A stretch of 62,874 nt of DNA, taken from positions 1-62,874 of the forward strand of contig JAKVKH010000022.1 of assembly GCA_022486625.1 (NCBI GenBank). The letters run 5' to 3'. The position numbers and the translations under genes are program-made. The notes under the pieces were generated by a model. The model saw nothing but the letters and a program-made list of their open reading frames with translations. It was not told where the DNA came from and searched no databases. Source of the stretch: Butyrivibrio sp. Its GTDB lineage: Bacteria > Bacillota > Clostridia > Lachnospirales > Lachnospiraceae. How positions within the stretch are numbered: position 1 is the stretch's first letter; every line of letters starts with the position of its first letter. Shown here piece after piece: positions 39,689 to 51,400 of this stretch.

Positions 39689-40652
39689 TCCACAGTTCCA
39701 CCTTATATCCAAGTTTTTGAATCAGTTTTATGTCCGTATCAATCGTAATACCCGCAGTTGTCAGCATATCGCCCGAAATTGCCGCATTGGCGCCGGATTG
39801 GAAAATTGCTTCACCCTTGTCCGCGATCAGTCCTCTCCCGCCTGCCAGCCGGATGGATGCATCCGGCAGCAGAAACCTGTAGATTGCAACAATTCTGCGT
39901 TTCTCCTCATCCGTCAGAAGCGAATTGTGCGCAAACGGTGTTCCCGGTATCGGATTCAGGAAATTCACCGGTACGGATTTCACCTGCAGTTCCCGCAGCG
40001 TCAGCGCCATATCAACCCTGTCCTCCATGGATTCTCCAAGTCCCATGATTCCGCCGCTGCAGATCTGAAGTCCCGCTCTGCGTGCCGCCTTAAGCGTTTC
40101 GATTTTCTGATCATAGGTATGCGTCGTACAGACAGATGGAAAAAAGTTTTCGGATGTTTCCAGATTACAGTGTACGCGGCTGGCACCTGCCTCACGGATT
40201 CTGATAAAATCCGCTTCCCTCATCAGTCCGAAGGATACGCAGACTTCAATGTCCGTGCGCTTTCTGATCTCCCGGATGCTTTCGCATACCTGATCAACCT
40301 CTTCCTGACTGAGATTTCTGCCGGATGTCACAATAGAATACCGCAGGACTCCGCGGGCAGCATTGTACTCTGCCTGTCTGCAGATTTCCTCCGTACCCAG
40401 CAGCGGATATTCCTCCGCAGCTGTTCTGTAATGAGCAGACTGCGCGCAGTATTTACAGTTCTCACTGCATCTGCCGCTCTTGCCATTAATGATTGTACAC
40501 AGGTCGAAGGTCTTCCCGCAGTATTGTTCTCTGATCCGGTCTGCAAGTCCGCACAGTTCTTCCATTGGCGCTTCTGTAAGTTCCATCGCTTCCTGTTTTG
40601 AAATTTCTTTTCCTTCCAGTACTTCCTGACAGATTTCATGCACTCTTTTCAT
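39681..40652 (-). CDS. bioB: biotin synthase (radical SAM)
   Basis: A 323-residue radical SAM enzyme (EC 2.8.1.6) inserting sulfur into dethiobiotin. The 4Fe-4S motif is CSENCKYC (Cys62, Cys66, Cys69). The auxiliary cluster ligands are plausible in RVHCNLETSENFF and the Arg of SIRLAGGRG. The start lies in the end of bioY: either ATG here or GTG two codons earlier; AAGGA precedes both, ten and four bases away. Second gene of the operon, translationally coupled on both sides. Confidence 0.95.
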   Translation of the reverse strand: MKRVHEICQEVLEGKEISKQEAMELTEAPMEELCGLADRIREQYCGKTFDLCTIINGKSGRCSENCKYCAQSAHYRTAAEEYPLLGTEEICRQAEYNAARGVLRYSIVTSGRNLSQEEVDQVCESIREIRKRTDIEVCVSFGLMREADFIRIREAGASRVHCNLETSENFFPSVCTTHTYDQKIETLKAARRAGLQICSGGIMGLGESMEDRVDMALTLRELQVKSVPVNFLNPIPGTPFAHNSLLTDEEKRRIVAIYRFLLPDASIRLAGGRGLIADKGEAIFQSGANAAISGDMLTTAGITIDTDIKLIQKLGYKVELWNE

Positions 40653-41202
40653 ACGCACACAATCCTTCCTTCTGCAGCACCGGAATCAGCCGTTTTCCCA
40701 GCAGTGCCGCCACGATACACAGAAATATATCTCCCGGTACCGCCAGCACAAAGCAGTACAGGAAAAGGGTATACAGGCCGATCGGAGATCCCATATAAAA
40801 TCTGCTGATCATCCAGTACCAGATCATGCCCGCTGAGTACACAATTACAAGTCCTGTGAAATTCGCTGAAAGAATCCGTCTGAAAAGAGGCAGTTCCGAC
40901 TTCTCCACGATACTGCCTGTAACATATGTCGCTATTACAAAACCGATCAGATAGCCAAAGGTCGGATGGACAATATAGCCGATCCCTCCTCCATCAGCAA
41001 AGATCGGAAGCCCTGCAAGTCCCATCAGAACATAGCAGAGCACACTGAGTGCTCCCTTTTTTCCTCCCAGCAGAATTCCTGCCAGCATCGTAAACAGGAA
41101 CTGAAGTGTAAAAGGCACTACCGGAACCGGAATCCGGATGAATGCACCCACTGCGGTAAGCGCAGTAAAAAGAGCCATTGTTGCGAGATCTCGCGTTTTC
41201 AT
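40636..41202 (-). CDS. bioY: biotin ECF transporter S component
   Basis: A 188-residue six-helix BioY protein that binds biotin in the membrane and partners with the energy-coupling module encoded elsewhere. Family marks are IPVPVVPFTLQFLFTMLAG, ALSVLCYVLMGLAGLPIFAD and PTFGYLIGF. It is first in the operon, so the cell links uptake and synthesis. GAGG precedes the ATG. A BirA-box palindrome begins two bases upstream of the start codon, covering the leader, which fits biotin-dependent repression. Confidence 0.95.
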   Translation of the reverse strand: MKTRDLATMALFTALTAVGAFIRIPVPVVPFTLQFLFTMLAGILLGGKKGALSVLCYVLMGLAGLPIFADGGGIGYIVHPTFGYLIGFVIATYVTGSIVEKSELPLFRRILSANFTGLVIVYSAGMIWYWMISRFYMGSPIGLYTLFLYCFVLAVPGDIFLCIVAALLGKRLIPVLQKEGLCAYEKSA

Positions 41203-41203
41203 T

Positions 41204-41236
41204 ATTGTAAACCTCTTTTTTATTCATATTTACAAT
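41204..41236. promoter_or_regulatory. BirA box 1 (bioY leader)
   Basis: ATTGTAAAC and ATTTACAAT are inverted repeats with one mismatch, separated by 15 bases, the spacing of Firmicute BirA operators (TTGTTAAC type). It lies between the bioY promoter region and the start codon. Confidence 0.75.
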
Positions 41237-41258
41237 TAGGCTAACATTCTGCTCCCAT

Positions 41259-41291
41259 ATTGTCAACGATCGTTTTCATCTGATTTACAAT
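41259..41291. promoter_or_regulatory. BirA box 2 with bioY -35 and birA -35 elements
   Basis: ATTGTCAAC and ATTTACAAT are separated by the same 15 bases as box 1. The left half contains TTGACA on the minus strand, a likely -35 for bioY. The right half contains TTTACA, followed after 16 bases by the extended -10 TGCTACAAT (41303-41311) of birA. One bound dimer could therefore repress both directions. Confidence 0.7.
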
Positions 41292-41338
41292 TTTTCAATC
41301 CATGCTACAATGGGAAATAAATGAAAGGACTTCACGAG

Positions 41339-42316
41339 ATGACCAAAAATTCAGTTCTGGCAGTTCTGCTGCGCAGTGATGATTATGTTTCAGGAGAAAA
41401 AATCAGCGAAGATCTGGGAATCAGCCGCACAGCAGTCAATATCGCTGTCAAGTCGCTGCGGAAGGATGGCTGCACAATCCTCTCTTCTACCAGAAAAGGA
41501 TATCTTCTGACCTCGGCACCTGACCGGCTCACTCCCGGAGATCTGTCTGCCTTCCTTACTACTGACCGGATGAAATCCGTGCAATGTCTTGACTGCGTCA
41601 GTTCCACCAATAAACTGCTGCATGACATGGCCTACGAAGGTGCTCCTGACGGACAGGTCATCGTCGCCAACGAACAGACCGGCGGAAGAGGACGGATGGG
41701 CCGAACATTCTATTCTCCTGCAGATCAGGGCATCTATCTCTCCATGCTGCTGCGTCCTGAAGGATTGCCGGCAGATGCAACTGCACTGACTGCCTGGGCT
41801 GCCGTTGCCATCTGTAATGCCATTGAATCGGTCTGCGGAATCCGTCCAGGCATCAAATGGGTCAACGATCTGGTCATGAACGGGCGCAAAATATGTGGGA
41901 TTCTGACAGAAATGTCAGTTGAAAGTGAAACCGGCCGCATCCAGTATGTCATGATCGGTGCCGGCATTAATGTGAATGAGGAACTCCGGGACTTTCCGGA
42001 AGAACTCCAGTCTGTTGCAGCGTCCATCCGGACCGTGACCGGAAAGTGCTGTTCCCGGGCGCAGCTTGCTGCAGAGATCATCTGTGAAATGGACCGGCTG
42101 CGCTTCGCCTGGCCCGCCGGACATGCAGATTATCTGGAGGCTTACCGCAGGGACAGTGTGGTTACCGGCAGAGAAATCACTGTTCTGTCTGGTACTTCCG
42201 CACAAAATGCAGTTGCAGACAGGATCAATGATGACTTTTCTCTTAGCGTGCATTTTGAGGACGGCCATCAGGACAGACTGACTGCCGGTGAAGTAAGTAT
42301 CCGGGGAATTTACTGA
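41339..42316 (+). CDS. birA: bifunctional biotin-protein ligase / biotin operon repressor
   Basis: A 325-residue class II BirA. The N-terminal winged helix (about 1-60, VSGEKISEDLGISRTAVN and SLRKDGCTILSSTRKGYLL) binds the bio operator. The central ligase domain has the biotinyl-AMP loop GGRGRMGR (115-122) and KWVNDLVMNGRKICGIL, and the C-terminal SH3-like domain ends the protein. The enzyme (EC 6.3.4.15) attaches biotin to carboxylases. The start is the ATG nine bases after AAAGGA, six codons into the longest frame. Divergent from bioY, sharing two palindromic boxes. Confidence 0.95.
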   Translation: MTKNSVLAVLLRSDDYVSGEKISEDLGISRTAVNIAVKSLRKDGCTILSSTRKGYLLTSAPDRLTPGDLSAFLTTDRMKSVQCLDCVSSTNKLLHDMAYEGAPDGQVIVANEQTGGRGRMGRTFYSPADQGIYLSMLLRPEGLPADATALTAWAAVAICNAIESVCGIRPGIKWVNDLVMNGRKICGILTEMSVESETGRIQYVMIGAGINVNEELRDFPEELQSVAASIRTVTGKCCSRAQLAAEIICEMDRLRFAWPAGHADYLEAYRRDSVVTGREITVLSGTSAQNAVADRINDDFSLSVHFEDGHQDRLTAGEVSIRGIY

Positions 42317-42332
42317 ACTTCCATGACGGAAA

Positions 42333-42364
42333 GCGGAGCAGATATGAAAACATACCTGCTCCGC
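42333..42364. terminator. hairpin between convergent birA and giant surface protein genes
   Basis: GCGGAGCAG and CTGCTCCGC form a perfect 9-bp stem with a 14-base loop. Flanking T tracts are short, so termination efficiency is uncertain, but the position between two stop codons supports it. Confidence 0.55.
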
Positions 42365-42404
42365 AGAAATAAATCTTACGTAATAAATCCTGCTCTTTCT
42401 ACTG

Positions 42405-45400
42405 TTAATCTTCCTTTTCTCGTTCCTGCCGAACCATCTTCTGTCCCTCGATAAATCCATACAGAATCAGAACGAGCCCGATTGCAAGTGCCGGAATATC
42501 CCACAGACACCAGCCAAGAAGCAGACATAACAGCATCAGCGCCGGATCCAGCGGCAATACAGTCAGCACTACTTTTCTCTTCTTCCGGTATATTACTTCC
42601 AGAAGTGCTCCTCCGATTCCCAGGAGCAGGATAATCCAGTGCCAGAAGCAGTGATTGGTGGATACTGTAACTGCTTTGCCGTTCGCACGCTCCAGCGTCC
42701 CTGTTCCGGAAATCATTCCCGCAAGTGCTGTACTGTTATCCTCATAAATGATCTGATATGTCATATCCGGATCTCCGGTAACGGTAATTTTACCATTTTC
42801 CAGACTTTCATTTTTAAACACATGAACCTTTCCTGCCTTGTCCACTGCCATCAGATAGAAGGTTCTGCCCTTTTCCTGCAACTCCTTCGGCACATTCACC
42901 GTAAAGGTTACTGTTCCATCTTTATTCACTGATTTTCTCTGTGCCTCCGGAACCCGTACATAAGGACCTGCATTAATCTCCGGATCCAGCTTTCTGACCG
43001 CCTTCACTCCATCTTCAAGCTGTTTCTGCATTTCTCCTGAAACATCATCTGTTATATCTGCCACCGGCGTAGTGCTCTTTTCTGATGTCGGTGTCTCCGT
43101 CTTAGTTCCCTGATCAGGATTCTCGGTTCCGCTGCCCTGTGTTCCGTCCTGAACCGTTTTTCCACTGCCGGACTGCTCTGCAGTGCTGCCCTTTCCTTTC
43201 TTATTACTCTTACTTTCCTTATTGCTCACCGATGTTTTTGGCGCATTGGCGCCCGTCTGTTGATCCGTAGCAGAAACCGGTGCCGGTGTCACAGATACCG
43301 GATTAACGGTAACTGCCGGTACTGCGGATATGTCAGCCGTTGATTCTGCATTTTGCGTATTTTCTGTACCGGCCCCGGTGTCTGTACCCGCTCCCGTATC
43401 TGTGTCTGTGCTGCCCGGCTGCGCATTGCCTGTTCCGGAGTTGCCGCCTCCGCCGGATTCTTTCACTGTATCTGCATATGCAATTGAATATGTTGAAAAT
43501 TCATCTGCTTCAAATGAAAGTACTCCGTCAGCATATTCAGGCGTAATCTTCTTCACCACTCCGTCATGCACATACACGATATAATATGTTCTGTTCTTCG
43601 TTGTATCGGTATTGAGCAGTTCAGCCGGAAGTACTATGCTGATCGTTGTCTCCGTTCCTGTCACCGACAGCTTATCAGGAGCATTATCGCCAACTTTCTT
43701 GAACATACTGAGGTCAAAATACAGTCCGATCACGGTATTATCCCCGGCTGCTAAAGAGGTCAGATTCTGAATGATCATATCCTTTTCATTTTCATCTTCT
43801 TCATCCGTTTCCGACATTACAAGATAGATCAGCGCATCTGCTCCTTCTTCTACCTCATTCACTTCATTTTCACTCAGAAGCTTTCTGGCCGTGGCAACAT
43901 CGAGGTCGGTACTAAGTTCTGTTGTGGGAAGATCTCCTGTCTGTACAACCGCCGTCTGCACAATTCCTGAATTTTCACTCAGGTTCACACCCTTGCCTGT
44001 CCCGTCTCCATCTGAGGTCTTATCTGCTTTTCTGATAATGGTAAGTGTACCGTCTATCGTCATATCTGCAAAAATATAGTTACCCGAGACGGTATCTGCC
44101 AATGTTCCCTTTGTCTTTACCTTTATAGCTGTCTTTCCTGCCGTTGTGAGATCTGCATTCTCTACCGAAACTGTACCCATTTCAGCAATGGCAGTAGCCG
44201 TCGTATCCGTTCCTTCGAACCCGCTGTAAACCGGATCCAGTCCTGTAAAAGTATCACCTGCAAGTATTGCCTGATTCTGGGCCTGCACAGTAATGGTTTT
44301 CTTTGCTATCGTAAAGTTGTAACTGACAGAACCCTTCCAATAAACATTTGATGCAGGAACCGCTATTGTCACAGAATAATCTCCGGCATCGGTCGGCGCA
44401 CCATCTGCAAGTACATTTCCCTTCGCATCCTTATAAATGATCGTGAAGTCCTTTTCTGTCATATCCCCGCCAAGTGCTGTCGGTGAACCGCTGTAGCCCT
44501 TGTGCGGCTCTGCATTATATACCGCATTCTCAACCCCGATACCGGATATGGATACTTCCTGCTGCACAGGCTTTACCATCAGCGTTCCAGATACATAGGA
44601 AATATCATAATCATTCGAACCAAGTCCTGATGGTCTGATTTCATAATTTCCATCCGCCATACCTTTTGAATAGGTATATGAATACTTCAGCATACCCGTC
44701 AGCACAGCCTCAGTCTCTCCCGCAGCAAAGCCATTATATGAAACCCCGTTATCTGCAGGTTCGTCGCCCTGATTTATTTCTTTATCCTCTGCAGTTACTG
44801 TGAGCGGTGCCTTTGTAATGATAAGCATCTTAGAACCGATAAATACCTGTGAATCACATACTACATAATAATAAACTAGCAGACTGCATGGATGATTCCG
44901 TTCAGGACTTGTTACAACCGCATCTGCATTATGCTCCAGATCCGATGTATCCGTGAGCTTTGTCTCACTGTAATATATCTTCACGGTTTTGCTTTCTGCA
45001 GCAGTCGCATTCACCGATATACTGTGCATCTTTCCATCATATGGTGTATTTACCCCATCCGCGCTTATTGTGATATCAATATCCGTAATGTGGTAAGTGC
45101 CATCGACCCTGATGACATCATAAAGAGCATCATCAGCAGAAACTGCTACCGCAATCGGATAATTGCCCGCCACCGACTCTGCCGTCGCTGTTGTAGAAAG
45201 CGATACATCAACCTGATCTCCTGATACAATGTTTCCGGCAATATCATATGTCAGTTCCTGAACCGCATCGCCTTTCTTCCCCGTAATATCATTCGCAGTC
45301 ACCCGGATCTCGCCTTTTGCTATCTTAAAGCGCACAGCTTCACTTTCAAGTAACGGGTAATTATCACTTGCATCTACCCTTGCCTTCATATAATACGTAC

Positions 45401-48400
45401 CGGGTCTTGACGGTCTGGTCTCCGTATAACTTCCATCTGCAGTATCACAGTACAGGAATTTCACGTTGCCGTATGCCGCCGTTCCAAGCGGAACTGCCGG
45501 CGTATTTCCATACATCCAGTCTGCGATGGAAGGTGCCACTGTGAAATAATTCGTTCCGCCTGCAATATTCCATGCATGTTTCGCCGTCACTTCACCCTCG
45601 TTGATCACATAGCTTGAAGCCTTTATTCCAGCAAGTCCGGTCACTGACGCCGTATAAGTGCCAACGCTTATCTTTTTGTTATCTGTGTATGTGGCAACCG
45701 TAATAGCATCGCCACCAACTGTGCCCCTGACTGTAGCGGTTACTTTCTTTTCCGTACCGTCGTAGGTGAATCCATTCTGCGACCATACAAATGTGACAGG
45801 CTTCTTTACTACCGTAACAACACCTTTTACATATGTGTATTTATAATTCCCGTCTGTCGGAAGTCCTTTTGGCGTGATCGTGTAGCTGCCGGCATCACCA
45901 TACTGGGCATACGATATATCATATTCCGGCGTAAGTCCGAGGCTGCCCTCTGTCTCACTATTTGCAAAGGCGGTATAGGAAACCCCGTTATTCACAGGTG
46001 TATCACCATACATGATTGATACATCCTTTGCCGTAACCGTGACTCCTTTCTTCGCTATTTCTATATCTTTGCTGCCCGTTACCGGTGCATATACATCCGA
46101 TGCCACATAATAATATACTGTCTTTTTTCCTGCACTTATCATCATCGGGCTTACCGTACTGCCACTGCCGTAGTTCTTATCATTAAGCTCGTTCTCACTG
46201 TAATATACAGTCACTCCGCTCACATTCCGCCCATCCGGCCCCTTCACACTCACACTGATACCGTGCTGCGCACCATCATAAACCACATAGGCACCTGATG
46301 CCGTTACATTTAATTTTGAAGTACTCGTCGTGACAGAATATGTACCGCCTACGGTCTCAATTTCATAATTCGCATTCTCCGTATATGCAATCGTAATCGG
46401 GTAATCCCCTGGCTTAGATGTCGATGTTGCTGTCGTTGTAAGTTTTATACCAAGGTCATCTCCAGCCTTTATCGTTCCGTTCTGAACATAGGTAAGCTTT
46501 GACAGCGCCATGCCATATGTACTGGAAATATCATCTGCCACAATGCTCACATGTGACTTTGAAATAATGAACCCGACCGGCTGACTTTCTATTTCATCAT
46601 AATTATCTGTCCCTGGTACTGACGCTTTCATGTACCAGTTACCTGCCGTCTGTGGCTTTTCAGTCGTATATGTACCATCTTTTGTGCTGCTGTAGGTGTA
46701 TATGACAGTACCGTACTTTGCCGTACCTGTCGGCTCCGATGCACTGTTTCCATAAACCCAGCCAGTGATCGACGGTTGCACGGTAAAACTGTTCGACGCT
46801 TCAGTTCCCGAAACGGCTTTTGTAATGCTCCAGCTGTGGTTTACATTATTGCCACCTATCGTATAATTCTCTGCATTTGTTCCGGTGAACGATATTGCAT
46901 GTGCTGTATAAATACCTGCATCTGTCGCTGTATTTCTGATCTTTGATGTTTCGTTATATTCATAGCCTGTGATGGATATACTGTCACCTGCACAGAGATC
47001 GCTTCCCTGTACTGTTGCCGTCACCGACTGTGCTGCTCCGGAATATACAAAACTGTCTGCAGACCATATGAGTTTAACCTCTTTTTTGCCAACCGTCAGT
47101 TTGCCCGGAATATAGTTTATCTCATATCCGCTGTTCGCCGTAAGACCTCCCGGTATCAGCTGATACACGCCTGTACCGCTCCCTGCGAAATAATCCGTAC
47201 GGATTGTGCCGTTACCTGCAGTAACATCTGTAAGTTTCTGCCCGGCCAAAAGTCCTGTAACCGTATAACTGCCTTCCGTGAATACAGGTACATATTCTTC
47301 TCCGTAGGTTACTGACGCATCCTCTGCCTGAATGGTAATTGTCTTTATGGCATCATTTCTGGCATTTACCCTGAACGCAACTTTTTCTTCAATACCGCCG
47401 TAATTGGCAGTCTCCGGAACTGCTGCCTTCAGATAATAGCTGCCTGCTGCTGTCGGTATTTCCGACGTATATGTCCCATCCTGCGTGTCAGAATATGTAA
47501 ATACTGCCGTGCCATATTTCGCTGCTGCTACAGGTGTTGCTGCGCTCTTTCCCTCCGTCCAGTCACTGATAGACGGCTCAATTGTAAAACTGTTCGAGGC
47601 CCTGCTTATTGTCCAGTCCTGCGCTGCCGTCGCTTCCTCTGCAGAAATCTCATAATTATCTGCCGCACCTCCGGCAAGTCCTGTAACCTTTGCCGTATAG
47701 TTTCCTGTTGCAGTTCTGCGGTTCTCTGTACATACAGCCGTGACATCATCTGCATCCTGTACCTTATCTGCCACAGTCGCGTCAATGCCCTGCTCCTTAC
47801 CATTGTAAAATAGCGTTGTACCCGCAGACCATGTAAAGGTCACCGGCTTTCTGTTTACCGTCAGTGTGCCTGGCTTATAGATAAGCTCGTAGTTATCTGA
47901 TGCAAGTCCTGACGGTGTGATACCATATTTTCCCGCTGCAGCGTACTGGCTGTAATCTGTCGTAAATACCGGTGCATTTCCATCTTTGATCACGTCCGCG
48001 GCTTTTTCATTATTTACAAGTCCCGTAAAGATAAGGTCGTCTTTTCCCAGCGCTGCCAGCATTGCAACCGGACTCTCCCCGTAGGTCACTGACCTGTCAG
48101 GCGCAGTCACCGTAAGCGGTGCCTTTGTAATCACGACATCAACTTCTCCGCTGACCGGCTCATAGCTGTCGCACAATGCATAATAATATACATGATGTGT
48201 CCCTGCTGCTTTAAACGTCGGCATTACTGTTGTCATATCCGCATAATTCGTTGAACTTATCGTTACCTGATCACTGTAATATATCTTTGCATAAGTCAGG
48301 AACCTTCCCGTCTTTACCGTAACTTCCGGCTTATGCTCTGCTCCGTCATAAACTGCAGTGCATGGCACTTCCGTAACCGTAAGAAGTGCATCAGTCACTG

Positions 48401-51400
48401 TGTAATCTGCAGTTTCCACCGTTACGTCATAATCCGTATTTGCGGTGCAGGACACACTTACCGCACCTTTGTATGTGCCTGCCGCATAGCCCTTCTTTAC
48501 TGTCGTAACCGCCTCTGCCTGAAGATCATCAGCACCTGCCATGCTGCCGGAGGTAATCGTGAAGTTCAGCGCTGCAAGATCTGCATTATACACACTCGTC
48601 GCAGACTCTGCCATATAGGTAATTTTACGCGGGTTGATTGAAAATACCTTTGTAACATTTCCTGTATAATTACCTGCATCTGCAGCTGTCACTGTAACCT
48701 TTGCAGTATTTGTACCTGCATGAATATTATCTGAATATGTCAACGTATAGTCCGTTGTTTTTAAAAGATCTGTGCCATCTGTACCTGTGACAGACGGTTT
48801 CTTTTCCGTACCGTCATAGGTATAGGTATCGCCTGTAACGCTGAACATACTGTCTGTCAGCACTTTCTTTGCCACTGTCATTATGCCGGCAGTATAGACA
48901 AAGTCATAGTCAGCAGCTTTCAAACCTGACACTGCAATATCGTATTCTCCTGCAGGACTTCCCGGTGTATATACGCTCCCTGGCTGCCCTTTATATGTAT
49001 ATGCATAAGAAGGCACCAGCTTAAGGCTTTCTGCCGTATCTGCCCCCACAAATCCGCTGCAGATCAGGCCGTCATTTCTGCCGGCTTCGCCATAGATCAC
49101 TGTTGTATTTCTGGCCGTCACATTAACAGGCTTCTTTGTCACTTCAAGATTTACATTACCTGTAACCGGAACATAATTGTCCCCCGTAATATAATAATAT
49201 ACAGACTCTGCACCGGCATCCGTAAGTGTCGGCGATACAGTCTCTGCACCTCCATAATTCTGACTCGTGAGCGGAATCGTCGAATAATATACTTCCACAC
49301 CTGTCACTGCACTTCCGCCTGCCATGATGACCGGAGTCTCAATGCCATGTGCCCTGCCATCATATACTGCACTCACCGGACTGACTGTGGCCGAGAGTTC
49401 TGCCTTTGTAATCGTATAGTTTCCGTTTACAGTGCTGACAACCATGTTGTCATTGGTCGTATAGTTCACAGTAATCGGATAACTTCCGGCTTGTTTCCCG
49501 GCTGCTGCATCTGTTGTAAGCGTGACCTTAAGCGCAGTGATATCCGCTGCTGTAAGTTTCCCCTTAAGTACTGCCGTGCTGAAGGTAAGCGGGTTTTTAA
49601 CTGCCTGTCCGTATGCACTTGAAGCATCCGCAGCTATAACCGTCACTGCTGCCTTTGCAATTGTAAATTCTGTTGTATCGCCTGTAAGTATATTATAGCC
49701 GTCTCCCGCAGCAACTGTGGCAATAAGTCTGTATTTGCCTGCCTCTGTCGGAACCTCGTCTGTAACAGGGTTAAATATCCTCCAGTCCGCGATTCCTTCC
49801 TTTGCTTCCTGATATCTGAACGTCACTGTGCCGTACTTTGCCGTGCCGACAGGTGTCGATGCCGTCTCCCCGTATGTCCATCCGCTGATTGACGGCGTGA
49901 TGATAAATTCATTATCTGCCTTCACGATCTTCCAGCTGTGTGATGTCGCTGCTGGAAGCTTATAATTCCCTGCATCTGTTCCGCCAAGAGCTGTTGCTGT
50001 CGCCGTATATGTTCCGACTGTCGTTCCCGTATTGCCGCTATAATCAGATACAGATACCCTGTCCTCATTAATCGTACCGGTCACATCTGCAGATACCGAC
50101 TGTGAAGTACCACTGTAGGGTAGTTCTGTCACCGGCCATGCAAGAGCAAGTTCCTTCGGCTCTACCGTAAGCGTACCTGCTGCATAGACGATATTGCAGG
50201 TACTGGACGTCTGTCCTGTTACCATCAGTACATAAGTACCGGCACTACGACGTCCTGCCACAGTATTGTCATAATAAGTCGTATACTTCAGATCTCCTGT
50301 AAGCGTACCAAGTGCTGCTGTATCAACTGCCTTTCCTTCTGCATCCGTATATTTGACGGTCACTTTTCCGACAGGTTCTCCATACGTAATCGTCTGACTT
50401 TCCACTGTCGCATAGACGGTGTTCTTTGTCTGTTCTCCTTCACCCGTTTTTGCTGCTATGGTAAATGTAACCGGTGTTGACACCAGTGCTTCGTAATTTT
50501 CCGTTGCAGGTACTGTTGCCCTCACTTCATAGCTTCCCGCGGTTGTCGGTACATCAGCTGAATATAAATCATCTGTATCCGTACTTTTCTTATAACTGTA
50601 GGATATGTCAGACAGCGCTCCGTACTTTGCCTGCGCTACAGGAACATTTACCTTTGCCCCCTCCGTCCAGCCGCTCAGGGAAAGTGATGTAACCCAGTTG
50701 TTTTCAGCTTTGCCGATCTTCCATTCTTTTGTGATATCCGCACCCGTGGCATCAAAGGTATAGTTCATGGCCTTCGCTCCGGTCAGTCCCTCAACCTTTG
50801 CCGTATAATTTCCTGCATTCACTGCCACATTACCGCTGCATGAAACTGTCACTGCGTCACTGTTTACAGGTTCCGAAACAGTGGGCGCAATGCCCTGCTC
50901 ACTGCCATTATAGGTAAAAGCAGTCTTAGACGGCCAATTAATGGTGACTTTCTTCGGTTCCACGATAAGTTTCCCTGACTGATATGAAATATCATAATCT
51001 GATGCACTTAAGCCCTCTGGTATCAGCGTATACGTTCCTGCATCCCCATATTTCACATAGTCATTTGAAGTATAGGAAACAGAACCCGACAGTATGGAAT
51101 CTGCCGTGTCACTTCCCATTAAACCGGACACTGTAATATTGCTGTAATCACTTTCTGCCGCAATATTCCCTGCATCCTGTCCATAGGTAATCATATGTGT
51201 ATTGGCAGCTACCGTAAGCGGTGCCTTTCCGATTATCACCGTATTACTGCCTGCCGTACCGGTATAGTTTTTTGATCTTGCGTAAAAATATACCGTATAA
51301 GTACCGGCATTCTTGAATACCGGATCTGTCGTATTTCCTTTTGTATAATTATCCGCAGTCAGTGCTGCTTCCGTACTGTAATAAATATCTATGCTCTCAT

